From Actinomycetaceae bacterium (GTDB lineage Bacteria; Actinomycetota; Actinomycetes; Actinomycetales; Actinomycetaceae): a stretch of 64,000 nucleotides of DNA. The notes below the pieces were generated by a model that searched no databases, was not told the DNA's origin, and saw only the letters and a list, made by a program, of their open reading frames with translations. Below are positions 51,092 to 61,310 of the stretch, piece by piece. Both the position numbers and the translations under genes were made by a program. How positions within the stretch are numbered: the stretch's first letter is position 1; each line of letters starts with the position of its first letter. The DNA lies in NCBI GenBank assembly GCA_028724265.1, contig JAQYDG010000004.1, forward strand, positions 675,634 through 739,633, written 5' to 3'.

Positions 51092-52096
51092 ATGAAAAGG
51101 ATTGCGTCAATGCTCGCACTCGCCAGTGCCGCAGCATTAGCCTTGGCCGGCTGTGGATCGAACAGTTCCACCAGCGCCAACGACTCCAGTACACACTCGA
51201 ACGCCGCTGCCAAGGGCAGCTATTCGATCGGCATCATGCAGTACGTCTCGCATCCCAGCTTGGATGCCGCGCGCGAAGGGTTTAAACAGGCACTGGCACA
51301 CTCAGGTTTACAGGTAGAGTTCACCGAACAGAATGCCCAAGGGGATCAGGCAACCGTCACCTCGATTGCGAACCAATTCGCAACGAACCATTTCGACCTT
51401 GTACTCGCTATTGCCACACCCACGGCTCAGGCCGCCTACCAGGCGATCGCGGATACTCCCGTGCTGTTTACGGCCGTCACCGATCCTGTTGCAGCACAGC
51501 TGGTGGACTCAAACGAAAAGCCGGGCAAGAACGTCACCGGCACAACGGATATGAACCCCGTCGCCCAGCAGATCGACCTCATCAAGCAGGTGAAACCCGA
51601 CGCAGCGTCCGTGGGAATTATCTACTCCTCCGGCGAGGTGAACTCTGCTGTGCAGGTGAAGATCGCGAAAGCCGAGGCAGCAAAGCAAGGGCTGCGCGTG
51701 GTGGAGAAAACCATCACGAACTCTTCCGAAGTCGTTCAGGCCGCCCACGCCCTCGGCAGTGTCGATTCGATTTACGTCCCCACCGACAACCTGGTGGTCT
51801 CTGCCTTGGATTCTGTGCTTCAGTTCGCGGAGGGTACCAAGATTCCCGTGATCGTAGGCGAAACGAGCTCCGTCTCAGCCGGCGGGCTGGGCACGGTTGG
51901 GCTCAGCTATCAAGAACTTGGGGAACAAACCGGCCAGATGGCTGTGAAGATCCTCAAAGACGGCGCCGATCCAGCAACCATGCCCGTTGAGGCACAAAAA
52001 GAGCCGAAGCTCGTGCTCAATAAGGGCGCTGCTGCCAGGATGGGCGTCACCCTGCCGCAGGAACTACTGAGCAAAGCGGACAATGTCATCGAATAA
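51092..52096 (+). CDS. ABC importer substrate-binding lipoprotein, TrpX type, 334 aa
   Basis: Start MKRIASMLALASAAALALAG with lipobox LAGC after AGAAGGA. The body (SIGIMQYVSHPSLDAAREGF, TSIANQFATNHFDLVLAIAT, GVIYSSGEVNSAVQ-like segment, IPVIVGETSSVSAGGLGTVG) is typical of the TrpX / PF04392 family, linked in streptococci to tryptophan uptake. First gene of a three-gene plus-strand operon. The substrate in this organism is not known. Confidence 0.9.
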   Translation: MKRIASMLALASAAALALAGCGSNSSTSANDSSTHSNAAAKGSYSIGIMQYVSHPSLDAAREGFKQALAHSGLQVEFTEQNAQGDQATVTSIANQFATNHFDLVLAIATPTAQAAYQAIADTPVLFTAVTDPVAAQLVDSNEKPGKNVTGTTDMNPVAQQIDLIKQVKPDAASVGIIYSSGEVNSAVQVKIAKAEAAKQGLRVVEKTITNSSEVVQAAHALGSVDSIYVPTDNLVVSALDSVLQFAEGTKIPVIVGETSSVSAGGLGTVGLSYQELGEQTGQMAVKILKDGADPATMPVEAQKEPKLVLNKGAAARMGVTLPQELLSKADNVIE

Positions 52097-52253
52097 GTCT
52101 GTCGCTGAACACACCAGCGGCGGCTTACACCAGTTGGCTTACACCAGTTACTGACTACCTGTGAGTGATCACCTGTGTTCAAGCAGGCGGCCGATCACAG
52201 CTCAGCGACCGCACCAGATCGGCGCGGACAGAACAAAGAGGACGGTACGCATT

Positions 52254-53243
52254 ATGCTTTCTGCTCTTGACCTCGGCCTGATCTATGCGCTGATGGCTCT
52301 CGGCGTGTATCTGACGTTTACAATCCTCGACTTTGCCGACCTCACTGTGGACGGAAGCTTCACCACCGGCGCAGCAACCACGGCCCTCATGATCACGTCC
52401 GGCCAGCCCGCACTGCTAGCCACACTCGCCGGCTTCGGCGCCGGCCTGATCGCGGGACTCGTGACCGGTCTGCTGAACACAGCCGGAAAAATTCATCCGC
52501 TACTAGCCGGTATCCTGACGCAAATCTCGCTGTATTCGATCAACCTGCGCATTATGGGCAAAGCGAACGTGCCCATGCTGCGCAACACCACGCTCTTCTC
52601 CGGCATGCGCGAAAACGGGCAGCTGGCCTCCCCTCATTCGATTGCAATCCTCGGCGTGATGGCCTGCACGGTTGGCGGCATTCTGATCTGGTATCTTTCC
52701 ACGAACTCCGGCCTCGCCTTGCGTGCGACCGGCGACAACGAAGCGATGGCACGCGCCAGCGGTATCAACACGAACCGCGCGAAGCTGGTAGGGCTTTCGC
52801 TCTCCAACGGCCTGGTTGCTGCGGCGGGGTCGCTGTTCGCCCAGTATCAAGGCTTCGCTGATATTTCGATGGGGATCGGACTGATCGTTGCTGGACTCGC
52901 CTCGGTGATTATCGGCGTTGCCTTCGTGCCGCAAGGACGCGTGTGGGTGGCGGTTGTGGCGGTGATCTTCGGTTCGATCGCCTACCGCGTCATTCTGCAG
53001 CTGGCCTTGAATATTCCCGGCTTTGACCCGAACGATATGAAGCTGCTGTCCGCACTTATTGTGATCCTGGCCCTGCTGATTCCGCGCTGGAATTTTATGA
53101 CGAAAATCAAGGCGCGCCACGCCAGTGCTGAGTTCAGCACGGTTCCCTTTGACACCCCCGATGCTGAAGCACTCGACTCCGGCGACACCCGCCCACCAGT
53201 CACTCGATACGCGAAACGCACCAGGCGCAAGGCCGTCGATTAA
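52254..53243 (+). CDS. ABC importer permease, TrpY type, 329 aa
   Basis: Start MLSALDLGLIYALMALGVYL after GAGGACGG; eight to nine hydrophobic segments. FTILDFADLTVDGSFTTGAA and GLALRATGDNEAMARASGIN are typical of this branched-chain-like permease family. C-terminal cytoplasmic tail ends TRRKAVD. Works with the neighbouring lipoprotein and ATPase. Confidence 0.9.
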   Translation: MLSALDLGLIYALMALGVYLTFTILDFADLTVDGSFTTGAATTALMITSGQPALLATLAGFGAGLIAGLVTGLLNTAGKIHPLLAGILTQISLYSINLRIMGKANVPMLRNTTLFSGMRENGQLASPHSIAILGVMACTVGGILIWYLSTNSGLALRATGDNEAMARASGINTNRAKLVGLSLSNGLVAAAGSLFAQYQGFADISMGIGLIVAGLASVIIGVAFVPQGRVWVAVVAVIFGSIAYRVILQLALNIPGFDPNDMKLLSALIVILALLIPRWNFMTKIKARHASAEFSTVPFDTPDAEALDSGDTRPPVTRYAKRTRRKAVD

Positions 53244-53354
53244 TGAAGCTAAGTGACGAAGCCGATCCACTGGATCCACCGAGGAAACCGCGTCGTACAG
53301 AACGCGGAGCACACAGTACCAAACGCGTAGCAGTAGCAGTAGCAAGGAGCGCAA

Positions 53355-54143
53355 ATGCTGGAAATCACCAACGTGTCCAAGGCATTTTTCCCACACACAG
53401 CCAATGAGCGCGTCGCGTTGCGCGACGTCTCACTCAACCTCGACGCCGGCGACTTTGTGACGATTATCGGATCCAATGGCGCCGGAAAATCCACGCTGCT
53501 GAACGTGGTGGCTGGCCGCTACCACGCCGACCTTGGATCCGTCAGCATCGACGGCCATACGGTGACCCAGCTGCCGGACTACAAGGTGGCTCGCTATGTG
53601 GGGCGCGTCTTTCAGGATCCTATGGCCGGCACTGCCCCACACTTGACGATCGAGGAAAACTTGGCGATTGCCTACGGACGCAGCCATGGCTTCGGGCTTC
53701 GCCTGGGCGTCACACGATCCGCACGGCGCAGATTCCGTGAGGAACTCGCGATTCTCGACCAAGGTTTAGAGGACCGCCTGACAGCCCGCGTCGGCCTCCT
53801 CTCCGGCGGGCAACGGCAAGCCCTTTCCCTGGTGATGGCCACCTTCACTAAGCCGAAGATTCTGCTGCTGGACGAGCATACCGCCGCACTCGATCCTCAC
53901 CGCGCCGAGGTGATCACCCATCTGACGCAGGCGATCGTCGAACGTGAACATCTCACAACCCTGATGGTGACGCACAATATGGAGCAGGCACTGCAGCTGG
54001 GCAACAGACTCGTGATGATGCACGAAGGCCGCATCATCTTTGAGCTGGCCGGCGAGGACAAAAAGAAGGCTACCGTCGCGGATCTGATGGAGCGCTTCGG
54101 GGATGCTGCCAGCCAGCTTTCAGATCGAACTCTTTTGGGATAA
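53355..54143 (+). CDS. ABC importer ATP-binding protein, TrpZ type, 262 aa
   Basis: Walker A IGSNGAGKSTLL (~residue 41), signature LLSGGQRQALSLVMA, Walker B ILLLDEHTAALDP, H-loop MVTHNMEQAL. The DEHTAALD form of Walker B/D-loop is typical of the TrpZ-like group. Ends six bases before the convergent adhesin gene. Confidence 0.92.
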   Translation: MLEITNVSKAFFPHTANERVALRDVSLNLDAGDFVTIIGSNGAGKSTLLNVVAGRYHADLGSVSIDGHTVTQLPDYKVARYVGRVFQDPMAGTAPHLTIEENLAIAYGRSHGFGLRLGVTRSARRRFREELAILDQGLEDRLTARVGLLSGGQRQALSLVMATFTKPKILLLDEHTAALDPHRAEVITHLTQAIVEREHLTTLMVTHNMEQALQLGNRLVMMHEGRIIFELAGEDKKKATVADLMERFGDAASQLSDRTLLG

Positions 54144-54148
54144 CAGAC

Positions 54149-57100
54149 TTAGCGGATTCTCCGCCGTGCGGTTGCGGCAAGGCCGCAGCCCACGATCGCC
54201 ATGCCGACAAGCGCAAACGGCATCACACCGTTGCCGCCGCTCAGCGGCAGTGCACCCTTGTGGAAGTTCGCCACAGTCACGCTCGCGCTCGCCATCATGC
54301 CGTTCGTTTTGCTCACCGTGATGAAATCGTTCTTGGCATTCGCCGAGAAATCGAACTCAAAGCCCATGCCGGCCTTCGCAACCGTGAACCGGATCGGCTC
54401 AGCCAGCAGCCGCCTGCCCGAGGGTGCACGCGTTTCAACAAGCCAGTATGCCTTCGCGGAGCCATCCTGGTTAGCCACCAGCTTATTCGCCGTACCCTCC
54501 GGGATCGTCAGCACACCTGGCGCGCCCACCTGATCCTCCTCAACAAGGGTCACGTACGGCTGCGCACCGGCCACGCTCGGATCGGTGTTGTACACAGCGA
54601 ATTCGGCGCCAGCAAGCCCAACAGTGGTCTGCTCGCCATCCACTTTCTTCACCTGAATTGTGGCACTCGGGTTCGCATCCACCGGCACGCATGCCCAGTT
54701 GTTCGTGTCTCCGTCGGTATCGTCATCCACCAACACCTGATTCCAGATGCCCTTCGTGTGAACATCGCTGCCGGAGCCTGCCTCGCAGCTGGAGAGGTTC
54801 TCCCACTGGCTGGAGGTAATCGCGCTCGGTTTATTGATCATCCCCGTTACGGAAATGATGAACGCGTGGGATTCCCCAGGGTCAAGCATGATCTTGTTGG
54901 ATCCATCGTCAGCGGGCGTGTACAGACGGTATGCGCCATTGTCGCTAATCTGCTGCGCATCCGCACCATCCACGCGCATCCTGAGGTTGCGCACGTTCTG
55001 CCCGATCAAGCCGCCGGCCTGCAGCTGGAAGAAGTCAGTAATCTTCGGCACGGCAGCGCTCATCGTTCCTTCGTTGCGGACAACCACCTGATACTTGGCC
55101 TCGAAAGAACCGTCCGAGCCCAGTGGGATCGCTTCCGCATCGCCCACCACGCGTTCCTTCCGAACGGAGAGCTTCGGCAAATCGCCGCACGCCCACGCAT
55201 CGGTCTCCTTATTGCCGATCTTCAACGTTGCGGTGTTGAACAGCCCCTTGCCAGCACCGTTCGCCGTGGAGGTACAGGTGTTGTAATCAGCCAGCGTCTG
55301 CATCCTGCCGTTCGCATAGGTGAACTCCACAGGTATGCTCACCGTGTAAGTATGGGTCGTGTTGCCGACGATCTGCACTGTCCCATTCGGGGTCAGGTTG
55401 ATGACGCCGTTTTGCCCAACCGCAGCCTTGATGGGGTCACCGGATCCCTCACGCGTCACAGTGGCAGAGCCGATAATCCTCAACGCCTTATCGAACTGCG
55501 GGTGATCTGTCAGCGTATAGGCGTTCTCGGTGGAATTCTTGTTGATCACCTGAACCTGATAATCCACCGTGTACTGGCCGTCTTTACCCGCAATCGCTGT
55601 GGCCTGCTCGAACGACTTCTGAATACCCATGCCACAGTCCGGCGCCGACGGGGTGGGAGCCGTCATATCCGTCAGCGGCGTGCTGGCGCTCCAGTTGACG
55701 TTCTCGGGCAGCCAGCGCAGCTCCTCCTTATTCGCCGTAATCGCAGACTTCTGCGACGTGATTTCGGTTGCCTTGTAGACCGTGGTGGACGGCTTATCGA
55801 ACGTGGGCTCCTGATCCAGGCGGAACACGCCGGAGGCGTCCACGTTATTCGTCATCCACTGATCGCCAGCCACCGTGTACACCTTGCCTGCGGATCCAGA
55901 TAAACCGTAGGTGACGAGCTCCTGCCCGTGGCTACCCGTCAAGTCGGGGTTGGTCTTGCCGTAATCGACGTAGCCCACATCTCGGCTTGTTGGCATCGGG
56001 TTTGTGGTGGATGGTACGCCCTTGAACACGATGATGTCGCCACCGTGGGCAGCACCCATCAAATCGCCCTCCGAGTTGGTGAAGAAGTCGCCTTCCCACC
56101 CGTTGTAATACTTGCCTTCACCCTTGTAGTGAATAGCTTCCGCAACCAACGGAGACGTGTAGGGCTGAGCAGCCGCGGTGTAGTACTCGTTCCACAACCG
56201 CGCCAAGTTGTATTCGTATATCCGCGGGCCGTCGGCTACCTCATGGCCGGCATTTGCACCCTCCTGGCCACCAAAGAGCAGGAACGGTTCACCGTTGCCA
56301 TCGAAATGGAAGGAAAGTGAATTAATCGGTGGTGTGGGATAGCCTCCGAACTGAACATTGCCGAGAATCGTGCGCGCGTCCACACCCAGATCGATCGCAC
56401 CCTTCGGGTATTGCCCCGGATACGGCCTGGCTGCAGCATGTTGAGCTTCCGCGAACGTGACGGATCGATCCGTCAGAGCCAAACCCTGCGATCCTTCAAT
56501 CGCTAGACGCGAGGATTGATCCACGTCGATCTCTTTGATGACCACACGCACCGACCTCGAGCCGGGAGCCCTGTACAAGCCGAGCTGATACATATACTTG
56601 TTGTCCGCGCTTACAGCAATATCCGCGCCAGATTCGTAATAGGAGCCAGTCGGGGCATCAGGCCACTCCGTCATACGCCGGCCAGTCGGCGCGCCGGTTG
56701 TGACGTCCGGCTTGTTCCCATCCGCGTAGATTTCAACATAGCGCGGGGTCGCCTGCTTGTCGCCGATAGCGGTAGCCGCCCAGATGACTTTCGGAGCCTC
56801 GCAGATACCAAAATTCACCTTACCCTGGAACGGCCCTGCGGCAGGCACATCCTTCGGTGCCACGAACTGAGCCAGATCGGTAATCGAATAGGCCTTCGTT
56901 GTCCACGTGCCCACAGCCGTGGAATCGCCGGTAGCACCCGCAATCCACATGTAGCCGGACTGGTTGAACTGGCCATTGGTTGAATAGAAATTATACAGAC
57001 CATCAACAGAAAGGCCGTCCTTCGGCATCCCCTCCGGGGAATAGCGCAGCCGCCACACCGACGCGGCCGCGTTCGTCACGCCATCAGCGTTCACAGAATA

Positions 57101-59050
57101 CACGCTCGCCTCACCGCGCTGAACCGTACCGGATTCCACCATCGTCTGATCCGAAAACAGCACGTACGCTTCACCATATTTATCAAACGCGAGGTCGCCG
57201 TCTACCTTCGAAACGTCGATCTTTCCACCCTGGTGTGCGAGGAAACCGTCAGCCTCCAGATCCTTCTGCACGGCAAGGACAATCTGGAGCTGACCCCCGA
57301 CGAGCGCGGCACGGTAAATCTTCACATTGACGTACTCGCCCTGCTGCTCAGACGGCGAGACGGTTGCATAATAATATTTTCCGTCCTTCGGGTTATACGC
57401 GCCGCCCAATACCTTCTCCGAGGCATCGTTTTTGACGATGCTGCCAATCACATCATCGCTGATCCGAACCGTCGGGGTGGCATCTGCCGCGTGATAAGCG
57501 ATCAGCTGTTCGTTCCCGTGCGAGTCCTTGCGGATTGCGAACGCAGTAAATTCGTTGCCATCGGCTGCACCAAGCCCGAGCCCATCGTAGGTGTATCCGG
57601 CAGGAAATTGGAACGTAGGGGCAATATCCCTCAGTACTTTTGTGCTGCTCGGATCGTACACCTTGCGCTCATCGCCGTTCGATGCCAGCGAATACACAAA
57701 ACCGTTTGTTGAATCCAGCGTGCCTTGCGGCTTTACCTGGCCGCCCGTGGGTGCCAGATCCTTCGTCCATTCCGTCTGAGCGCCCTCGGGGAACCAATAG
57801 CCAGGCACCGGGATCGCTTCGATATGAACAATATCGTTCGCCTCCGAAGTTTCTGCGTGATAGATGATTCCGTCTTCTTTCGGAAGCGTAAAAGAGCCCT
57901 TCTCCGTGGCGGTAGGCTCCACGAAAATCGGGCCAGACGGCGTCACTTCGTGGCCGTTAGCCGCACGATCGCAGTGCGCCAACGCAGGATACGTCCACCG
58001 GGTGGTCGATCCCTTATCGATCACATATCCGGGTTCGGCTTGCGCCGTCACAACCAGATCTGATCCCACCACATCCGTGCTATATGTAAGGCCGACGATA
58101 CCCGGATAGATAACCTCGGTGACATCGCCGCATTTCTTCCCCGGAATAGTGGTCGGCTCCTGAGTTTGAACCTTCACCGGGTCGTTGCCGAGCCTCTCCG
58201 TGCCGGAGCCTGTGCCAGTGCCGGAGCCAGGCTGAGGCGTAGCGCTAGAGCCGGGCGTTGTGCCAGGCGTTGGCGAGGTGGTTGGTGTTGCCGCAGAGCC
58301 TGGAGTGGTGCCAGTGGCGTGGGACGCGTCGTAAATCTGCTGCGCACTCACATTTTTAGGTGCGCGATACACATGAATCGTGCCGGGAATATCGTAGGCA
58401 TCGTTCCCATGCTCGGCGCCGGCCTGATAGGCGGCCATCACGTAGCGGCCGCTGGTAAGCGACGTGCCTGGCAGCGCGTAGCCGAGTACGTATTCCTGTG
58501 ACGGATCCTTCACCGACACCGTCTGCGCATTCATCGCAGTACCCGAGCGCGCATACATCGCTGAGGACGTCACGTTCACGCGCGCAGAAGGATAGTACGA
58601 ATTGTGGTCTATCTGGTAGTTCTTCGCCTTTGCGGGCAGCTCGAACAGGACAACAATCTGCTCGTTGGAAGCCACGTTCACCGCTGTGGTCTGCACACCC
58701 ACCATCGTGGTGACGCGGTTACTATTCATATCCGAGCTACTCGCCCCGATCTCAGTCACGCCAGACGGCAGTCCGAACGGGAGGTACGGCAGTGCGTGGG
58801 CGGGCTGCGTCACGCCAGATAGTGGGCTGACGAAGATCGTCGCTGCCAGCATGAGAGCCGCAGCGAACGCGGCGATCAGCCGTGCAGCCGTGCTGTTGCG
58901 GTGAGCTGTTACGGTGCGCCCTGCCGCTCTGTTGCGGTGAGCTGCGCTGTTGCGGCGGGCGAGCGCCGAGAAGCCCTTCGCCGACGCTTTCGCCAGCGCA
59001 GGAGTGGACGCCAAGGAGTGACGCTTCACGTTGTTATCCTTCATGGTCAC
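54149..59050 (-). CDS. Pilus tip-type wall-anchored adhesin, 1633 aa
   Basis: Long export sequence (membrane helix RLIAAFAAALMLAATIFVSP, residues ~57-80). The large N-terminal region has prealbumin-like and beta-rich folds and DUF11/isopeptide-type repeats (~1130-1400). Near the C-terminus is a SpaA/CnaB-like domain (GLAGAEFAVYNTD with E-box WLVETRAPSGR, ~1500-1585), then LPLSGGNGV, a hydrophobic helix and ARRRIR. Encoded last in the sortase operon, GTGA-type overlap with the minor pilin, as tip adhesins are. Binding partner unknown. Confidence 0.85.
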   Translation of the reverse strand: MTMKDNNVKRHSLASTPALAKASAKGFSALARRNSAAHRNRAAGRTVTAHRNSTAARLIAAFAAALMLAATIFVSPLSGVTQPAHALPYLPFGLPSGVTEIGASSSDMNSNRVTTMVGVQTTAVNVASNEQIVVLFELPAKAKNYQIDHNSYYPSARVNVTSSAMYARSGTAMNAQTVSVKDPSQEYVLGYALPGTSLTSGRYVMAAYQAGAEHGNDAYDIPGTIHVYRAPKNVSAQQIYDASHATGTTPGSAATPTTSPTPGTTPGSSATPQPGSGTGTGSGTERLGNDPVKVQTQEPTTIPGKKCGDVTEVIYPGIVGLTYSTDVVGSDLVVTAQAEPGYVIDKGSTTRWTYPALAHCDRAANGHEVTPSGPIFVEPTATEKGSFTLPKEDGIIYHAETSEANDIVHIEAIPVPGYWFPEGAQTEWTKDLAPTGGQVKPQGTLDSTNGFVYSLASNGDERKVYDPSSTKVLRDIAPTFQFPAGYTYDGLGLGAADGNEFTAFAIRKDSHGNEQLIAYHAADATPTVRISDDVIGSIVKNDASEKVLGGAYNPKDGKYYYATVSPSEQQGEYVNVKIYRAALVGGQLQIVLAVQKDLEADGFLAHQGGKIDVSKVDGDLAFDKYGEAYVLFSDQTMVESGTVQRGEASVYSVNADGVTNAAASVWRLRYSPEGMPKDGLSVDGLYNFYSTNGQFNQSGYMWIAGATGDSTAVGTWTTKAYSITDLAQFVAPKDVPAAGPFQGKVNFGICEAPKVIWAATAIGDKQATPRYVEIYADGNKPDVTTGAPTGRRMTEWPDAPTGSYYESGADIAVSADNKYMYQLGLYRAPGSRSVRVVIKEIDVDQSSRLAIEGSQGLALTDRSVTFAEAQHAAARPYPGQYPKGAIDLGVDARTILGNVQFGGYPTPPINSLSFHFDGNGEPFLLFGGQEGANAGHEVADGPRIYEYNLARLWNEYYTAAAQPYTSPLVAEAIHYKGEGKYYNGWEGDFFTNSEGDLMGAAHGGDIIVFKGVPSTTNPMPTSRDVGYVDYGKTNPDLTGSHGQELVTYGLSGSAGKVYTVAGDQWMTNNVDASGVFRLDQEPTFDKPSTTVYKATEITSQKSAITANKEELRWLPENVNWSASTPLTDMTAPTPSAPDCGMGIQKSFEQATAIAGKDGQYTVDYQVQVINKNSTENAYTLTDHPQFDKALRIIGSATVTREGSGDPIKAAVGQNGVINLTPNGTVQIVGNTTHTYTVSIPVEFTYANGRMQTLADYNTCTSTANGAGKGLFNTATLKIGNKETDAWACGDLPKLSVRKERVVGDAEAIPLGSDGSFEAKYQVVVRNEGTMSAAVPKITDFFQLQAGGLIGQNVRNLRMRVDGADAQQISDNGAYRLYTPADDGSNKIMLDPGESHAFIISVTGMINKPSAITSSQWENLSSCEAGSGSDVHTKGIWNQVLVDDDTDGDTNNWACVPVDANPSATIQVKKVDGEQTTVGLAGAEFAVYNTDPSVAGAQPYVTLVEEDQVGAPGVLTIPEGTANKLVANQDGSAKAYWLVETRAPSGRRLLAEPIRFTVAKAGMGFEFDFSANAKNDFITVSKTNGMMASASVTVANFHKGALPLSGGNGVMPFALVGMAIVGCGLAATARRRIR

Positions 59051-59892
59051 AGGATCTGCCCTCCTTCCATTCCGTCGCCGAGTGTTGGTACGCCTGCTGT
59101 TGTTCGTCCGCTTGTTTGCCCACCGGCTGTTTGCACGCCGAGGTCTCCCTTAGCTGAGCCTGCGCGCCGCGCTCCTACGCCGATGCCGAGCAGCAGCACG
59201 CTGAGGCCTGCTGCACCCAGCACGCTTGCGCCCGTAAACGAAAGCTTTGTCTGTTTACCAGGAGCAGCCGGCGGAGGAGTGGACGGGCTCGGCGGAGTGG
59301 AGAGGGTTTCGCGAGGAGTCGGCGTTTCAGGCGTGGGCTTCGGCTGAACTGAATAGTGCTTCTTCGCACTAATAGCCACAGAGCAATCCCACGACTTTCC
59401 ATCGGAGATCGGTACGGAGACAAGGAACGGAGGCAGCTCGGAGATTTTTACCTTCGGATCCACCGGCGCCTTGCCGTCCACCAGGTAGAGGCCGACGGGC
59501 ATCTGCGTGAAAGTCACCCTCGCGTGGGAATCCGTCACGCCGCGAAACTCTGGCGCCTCAAAACCTGCGGCATTGGCATCGTCAACCGTGAAGCGGGAAA
59601 CGCGATCCCACTGGTGTGGATCCGTAATATCCACGCCCTTCACTCGGCGCGCCGTGATCGTAAAGCCAGCGCCCGTCGGGTCTTTCAGTTCACCAGGAGC
59701 CGGGACGTTGTACGGGTTTGGTTGCGGAAGTGTGAGGTTCAGGCTTCCTGTGCTGCAGGAGATTGTGGTGGGATCGCTGCTGTGATCACCAACGACGGGG
59801 CCGGATCCGGCAGCCATCGCCGGAGCACCCACAGCGAGTCCAATTCCAGCTGCAGCGAATAACCAGGCGCTGCGTTTCCTCCATGAGGTCAC
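59047..59892 (-). CDS. Minor pilin / anchor subunit, 281 aa
   Basis: GTG start (MTSWRKRSAWLFAAAGIGLA signal peptide) eight bases after AAGGAG, one base after the sortase stop. Middle region is beta-rich (YNVPAPGELKDPTGAGFTIT, FTQMPVGLYLVDG, DCSVAISAKKHY), then a Pro/Thr-rich stalk (~195-220), sorting motif LSFTG, hydrophobic helix and basic residues. A Gly/Thr-rich extension follows the anchor, which is unusual because sorting signals normally end at the basic tail. Confidence 0.78.
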   Translation of the reverse strand: MTSWRKRSAWLFAAAGIGLAVGAPAMAAGSGPVVGDHSSDPTTISCSTGSLNLTLPQPNPYNVPAPGELKDPTGAGFTITARRVKGVDITDPHQWDRVSRFTVDDANAAGFEAPEFRGVTDSHARVTFTQMPVGLYLVDGKAPVDPKVKISELPPFLVSVPISDGKSWDCSVAISAKKHYSVQPKPTPETPTPRETLSTPPSPSTPPPAAPGKQTKLSFTGASVLGAAGLSVLLLGIGVGARRAGSAKGDLGVQTAGGQTSGRTTAGVPTLGDGMEGGQIL

Positions 59893-59893
59893 C

Positions 59894-61015
59894 TCAGTCA
59901 CTCCTTTCAGCAGAGTCAATGTGAGGGATATGCATATCAATATCAGAGGTCTCAGGATCGGATGTATCGAGGTGAGATGTGTCGAGGTGACGAGGCTGAG
60001 TGTTCGGCTGTCCTGTGTGCTGTTTCACGGCTTGCTGCATCGTCGCGTGCGCGTCACCCAGGTTCTTCCTGTGCTGGCGTGCACGCCGCAGCATCGCCAA
60101 CCACAGCGCCAATCCGGCCGCCGCAATGCCAATAAAGAGCCACATCCACCACTGGAAGTGGATGCCAGCGCCACTATCGAGTGCCGCATTTCCTACGTCA
60201 TCCATCGGGGCGCGCTGTGCGTGAACAAGCAGACGGTGAGAGTTCACGCCGTAAGGAGTACACGTGACGAGGGTCAGCAGATCCTTGCCTTCAACCTTGT
60301 AGAGCGAATCCGCTTCGTCGGGAAGCACCACCTCCGTGGTGTACACAACATAACGGAGTTTTTCGCCGTACACGTCGATGTAGATCGAATCGCCAACCTT
60401 CACGTCGGTGAGGTTGTCAAAAAGTGTTGCTGTTTGAAGACCAGTATGGCCGGTCAGAACCGCGTGCGTACTTGCACCGCCCACGGGAAGGTCAGTGCCG
60501 AACAGATGGCCAACGCCGTGATCCAGAGTCTCCGGCTGCGTCCCGTGATACACCGGAAGGTCGAGGTCGATGCTTGGGATCACCACGCGCGCCATCACAT
60601 CCGAAAGATTCAGCTGCGCCAGATACTCCTTGTATGGCTCGTTATCCGGGGAAAGCCGGGACGTCCACGGATCCAGGATCGGACCCACAGACCGGTGTGC
60701 GTTGTATTCATGTGCACGCTGCAGCTGGGCACGAATATCGGCCGGGTCCGCATCATTCACCAGGCTCTTGTACTCGTGCGCCGCTTTGGCCTGCTGGTAG
60801 TTGTTCCACTGAGTAGCAATCACGGGATACAGCAGAATCGCAATGCCGAGCAGAACGATCAGCGCCGGAACGAGCATCGAGCGCTTCTTCGCACGCGCCG
60901 CGGGAGCCCCGGAAGGGTTCGTAGCATCAAGAGCCTCCGTGGCATCGGAGGCGTTCGCCTTCAGATGCGCGGGCATCGAGCTGCCACGCTCACTCGGAGC
61001 CGTCATCATCTGCAT
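59894..61015 (-). CDS. srtC: Class C pilin sortase, 373 aa
   Basis: Start MQMMTAPSERGSSMPAHLKA. N-terminal helix (SMLVPALIVLLGIAILLYPV). Catalytic core: VVIPSIDLDLPVYHG, catalytic His in HAVLTGHTGLQT, Cys in LLTLVTCTPYGVNSHRLLVH with the distal Arg. C-terminal second helix (WWMWLFIGIAAAGLALWLAM) is the class C mark. The lid-like LDPWTSR segment lies before the core. Polymerises the pilins of this operon. Confidence 0.95.
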   Translation of the reverse strand: MQMMTAPSERGSSMPAHLKANASDATEALDATNPSGAPAARAKKRSMLVPALIVLLGIAILLYPVIATQWNNYQQAKAAHEYKSLVNDADPADIRAQLQRAHEYNAHRSVGPILDPWTSRLSPDNEPYKEYLAQLNLSDVMARVVIPSIDLDLPVYHGTQPETLDHGVGHLFGTDLPVGGASTHAVLTGHTGLQTATLFDNLTDVKVGDSIYIDVYGEKLRYVVYTTEVVLPDEADSLYKVEGKDLLTLVTCTPYGVNSHRLLVHAQRAPMDDVGNAALDSGAGIHFQWWMWLFIGIAAAGLALWLAMLRRARQHRKNLGDAHATMQQAVKQHTGQPNTQPRHLDTSHLDTSDPETSDIDMHIPHIDSAERSD

Positions 61016-61227
61016 TGAGCTGCGCCTTCCACTTCCGTGACGCGTCGTGTATATGACGCGTTGTGTGAGTCTTGGATTAGTTTTGGATTGTGCCGTCTTG
61101 TGTGCACGAATGTGTGCACGAACTCTGGTAGGGTTCCCGCTGCGCCGAAGCAGGATTAGACCACGTGGCTGGCGGGAACCCACCGTCATTCGATTGCGTG
61201 CCATGGGGTATGCGCCCTCAGGCACCT

Positions 61228-61310
61228 TGTGCGTTTATGCGTTTACCGCGCTACGCATTGGTTATGCGTTGACCGCGTTTATGCATTTATGCGTTCAGCG
61301 CGTTACGCCT
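61228..61310. repeat. Degenerate repeats TATGCGTT-ACCGCG between pilin and sortase genes
   Basis: Several imperfect copies of TTATGCGTT(G/T)ACCGCG fill the end of the 287-base gap after the pilin stop and reach into its last codons. They may form the stem structure that limits read-through from pilin into sortase. The rest of 61016-61227 shows no gene. Confidence 0.45.

Noticed and set aside
54260..55903. 547 aa plus-strand open frame
   Set aside because: Antisense shadow of the pilus tip adhesin; Arg/His rich and no start signals.
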